Of a DNA stretch of 64,000 bases, positions 63,330 through 64,000 are shown piece after piece. This stretch comes from JAHBNG01 sp039028975 (GTDB taxonomy: Bacteria > Chloroflexota > Anaerolineae > Caldilineales > Caldilineaceae): assembly GCA_039028975.1 (NCBI GenBank), contig JBCCHB010000029.1, positions 1 through 64,000 of the forward strand, in the 5' to 3' direction. The notes beneath the pieces were generated by a model. It saw only the letters and a list, made by a program, of their open reading frames with translations, did no database searches and was not told the DNA's origin. The translations under genes were made by a program, and so were the position numbers. Every line of letters starts with the position of its first letter. Position 1 is the stretch's first letter.

Positions 63330-64000
63330 ATGGACAGCTACTACGATCTTGGTGCCTACTCCAGACCCGTTAGCACCCACTCAAAAGAGGCCCAACGCTG
63401 GTTTGATCGTGGGCTGATCTGGTGTTATGGCTTTAACCACGAAGAGGCTGCACGCTGCTTCCAACGGGCCTTGGCTGCGGACTCCAGGTGTGCCATGGCG
63501 TGCTGGGGTTTAGCCTATGCTCACGGTCCCTTTATCAATAAGACTTGGCAATCATACGCTGAGATTGAACGCAAGGAAAGTGTTGCGCTTTGCTATGATG
63601 TGGTACAGAGGGCCGTCGAATGTAGTCATAAGAATCCACCGATAGAACGTGCTCTTATTCGGGCGTTGACAGCCAGATATCCAGCACGCCAAACCAGGTC
63701 GGATACTGACTACGATGCATGGAATCATGCCTACGTCATAGCCATGCGAGATGTGTATGAGGCGTTTCCAGCTGATTTAGATGTCATTACACTTTACGCT
63801 GAGGCCATTCACAACCACTCTCCCTGGCAGTTGTGGGATATACACCAGGGTACCCCGCGTGAGGGAGCCTATACTATTGACGCAGTCAAGGCCATAGAAG
63901 CCGGATTGGTACTGATTGATGACCAAGGACTTGCCCCACATCCCGGGCTCGCTCATGTTTATATCCACACCATGGAGATGTCGCCATATCCCGAAAGAGC
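63330..64000 (+). CDS. TPR-repeat protein, truncated by the window end
   Basis: An ATG five bases after the hydrolase stop opens a frame that stays open to the end (223 complete codons). It begins M-D-S-Y-Y-D-L-G-A-Y and contains TPR-like helices with R-W-F-D-R-G-L and A-R-C-F-Q-R-A-L-A-A-D-S, then A-C-W-G-L-A-Y-A-H-G-P. This matches bacterial TPR proteins of the TTC38-like type, which usually run to about 500-600 residues. The C-terminus is outside the window. It is the third gene of the operon. Confidence 0.75.
   Translation, partial: MDSYYDLGAYSRPVSTHSKEAQRWFDRGLIWCYGFNHEEAARCFQRALAADSRCAMACWGLAYAHGPFINKTWQSYAEIERKESVALCYDVVQRAVECSHKNPPIERALIRALTARYPARQTRSDTDYDAWNHAYVIAMRDVYEAFPADLDVITLYAEAIHNHSPWQLWDIHQGTPREGAYTIDAVKAIEAGLVLIDDQGLAPHPGLAHVYIHTMEMSPYPER

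Overview
The window looks like chromosomal DNA of a Chloroflexota bacterium, most likely from the Anaerolineae/Caldilineae/Ardenticatenia side of the phylum. This is inferred from gene content, not from a marker gene. Supporting features are the very large GT-C membrane proteins of the YYY (DUF2298, Chlor_Arch_YYY) and Agl23-like (TIGR03663) families, S8 proteases ending in W-x-S-V-N repeats, c-di-GMP proteins, and LytR-CpsA-Psr proteins. I found no rRNA, tRNA, CRISPR array, prophage or transposase. Most of the sequence is genic, and about 30 protein genes are supported.

Region 1 (about 0.3-18.8 kb, all minus strand) is a run of five giant polytopic proteins: GT39 with PA14 and NHL domains, Agl23-like with an NHL propeller, a GT39-like protein, a stand-alone YYY protein, and a 1788-residue GT39-YYY fusion. 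Region 2 (19-23 kb) holds a G5/3D cell-wall protein divergent from another GT39. Region 3 (23-39 kb) is sensory and secretory: a GGDEF/HD-GYP protein, a GAF histidine kinase, an amidase, two tandem secreted S8 proteases with pentapeptide tails, and a second GGDEF/HD-GYP paralogue. Region 4 (39-44.3 kb, minus) has two more GT-C-like membrane proteins around an SH3 lipoprotein. Region 5 (44.4-57 kb) is mixed: a divergent Amt-family protein, an RNA cyclic phosphodiesterase, a receiver-DHp protein, an aminotransferase overlapping an astacin-like protease, a CpXC protein, an HD hydrolase, two LCP proteins and an MFS exporter. Region 6 (57-64 kb) has a ParM-like actin with a ribbon-helix-helix partner, a hybrid histidine kinase, and a Yip1-like/hydrolase/TPR operon cut by the window end.

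The common theme is the cell surface. Lipid-linked sugar transferases, LCP ligases, SH3/G5/3D wall proteins and secreted proteases would build and remodel an envelope glycan, and c-di-GMP and two-component proteins nearby could control it. That link is inference from context.

The intergenic DNA carries several families of dispersed hairpin repeats: R1 with four copies of 78-85 bp, R2 with four copies of about 91-111 bp, and R3 with two copies of about 74-79 bp. They sit between genes and vary while keeping pairing arms. These families, the duplicated sensor architecture of the two GGDEF/HD-GYP proteins, the pentapeptide-tailed proteases and an Amt homologue apparently lacking the twin histidines are the most unusual items here. 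All calls are from reading the sequence; no database search was run.
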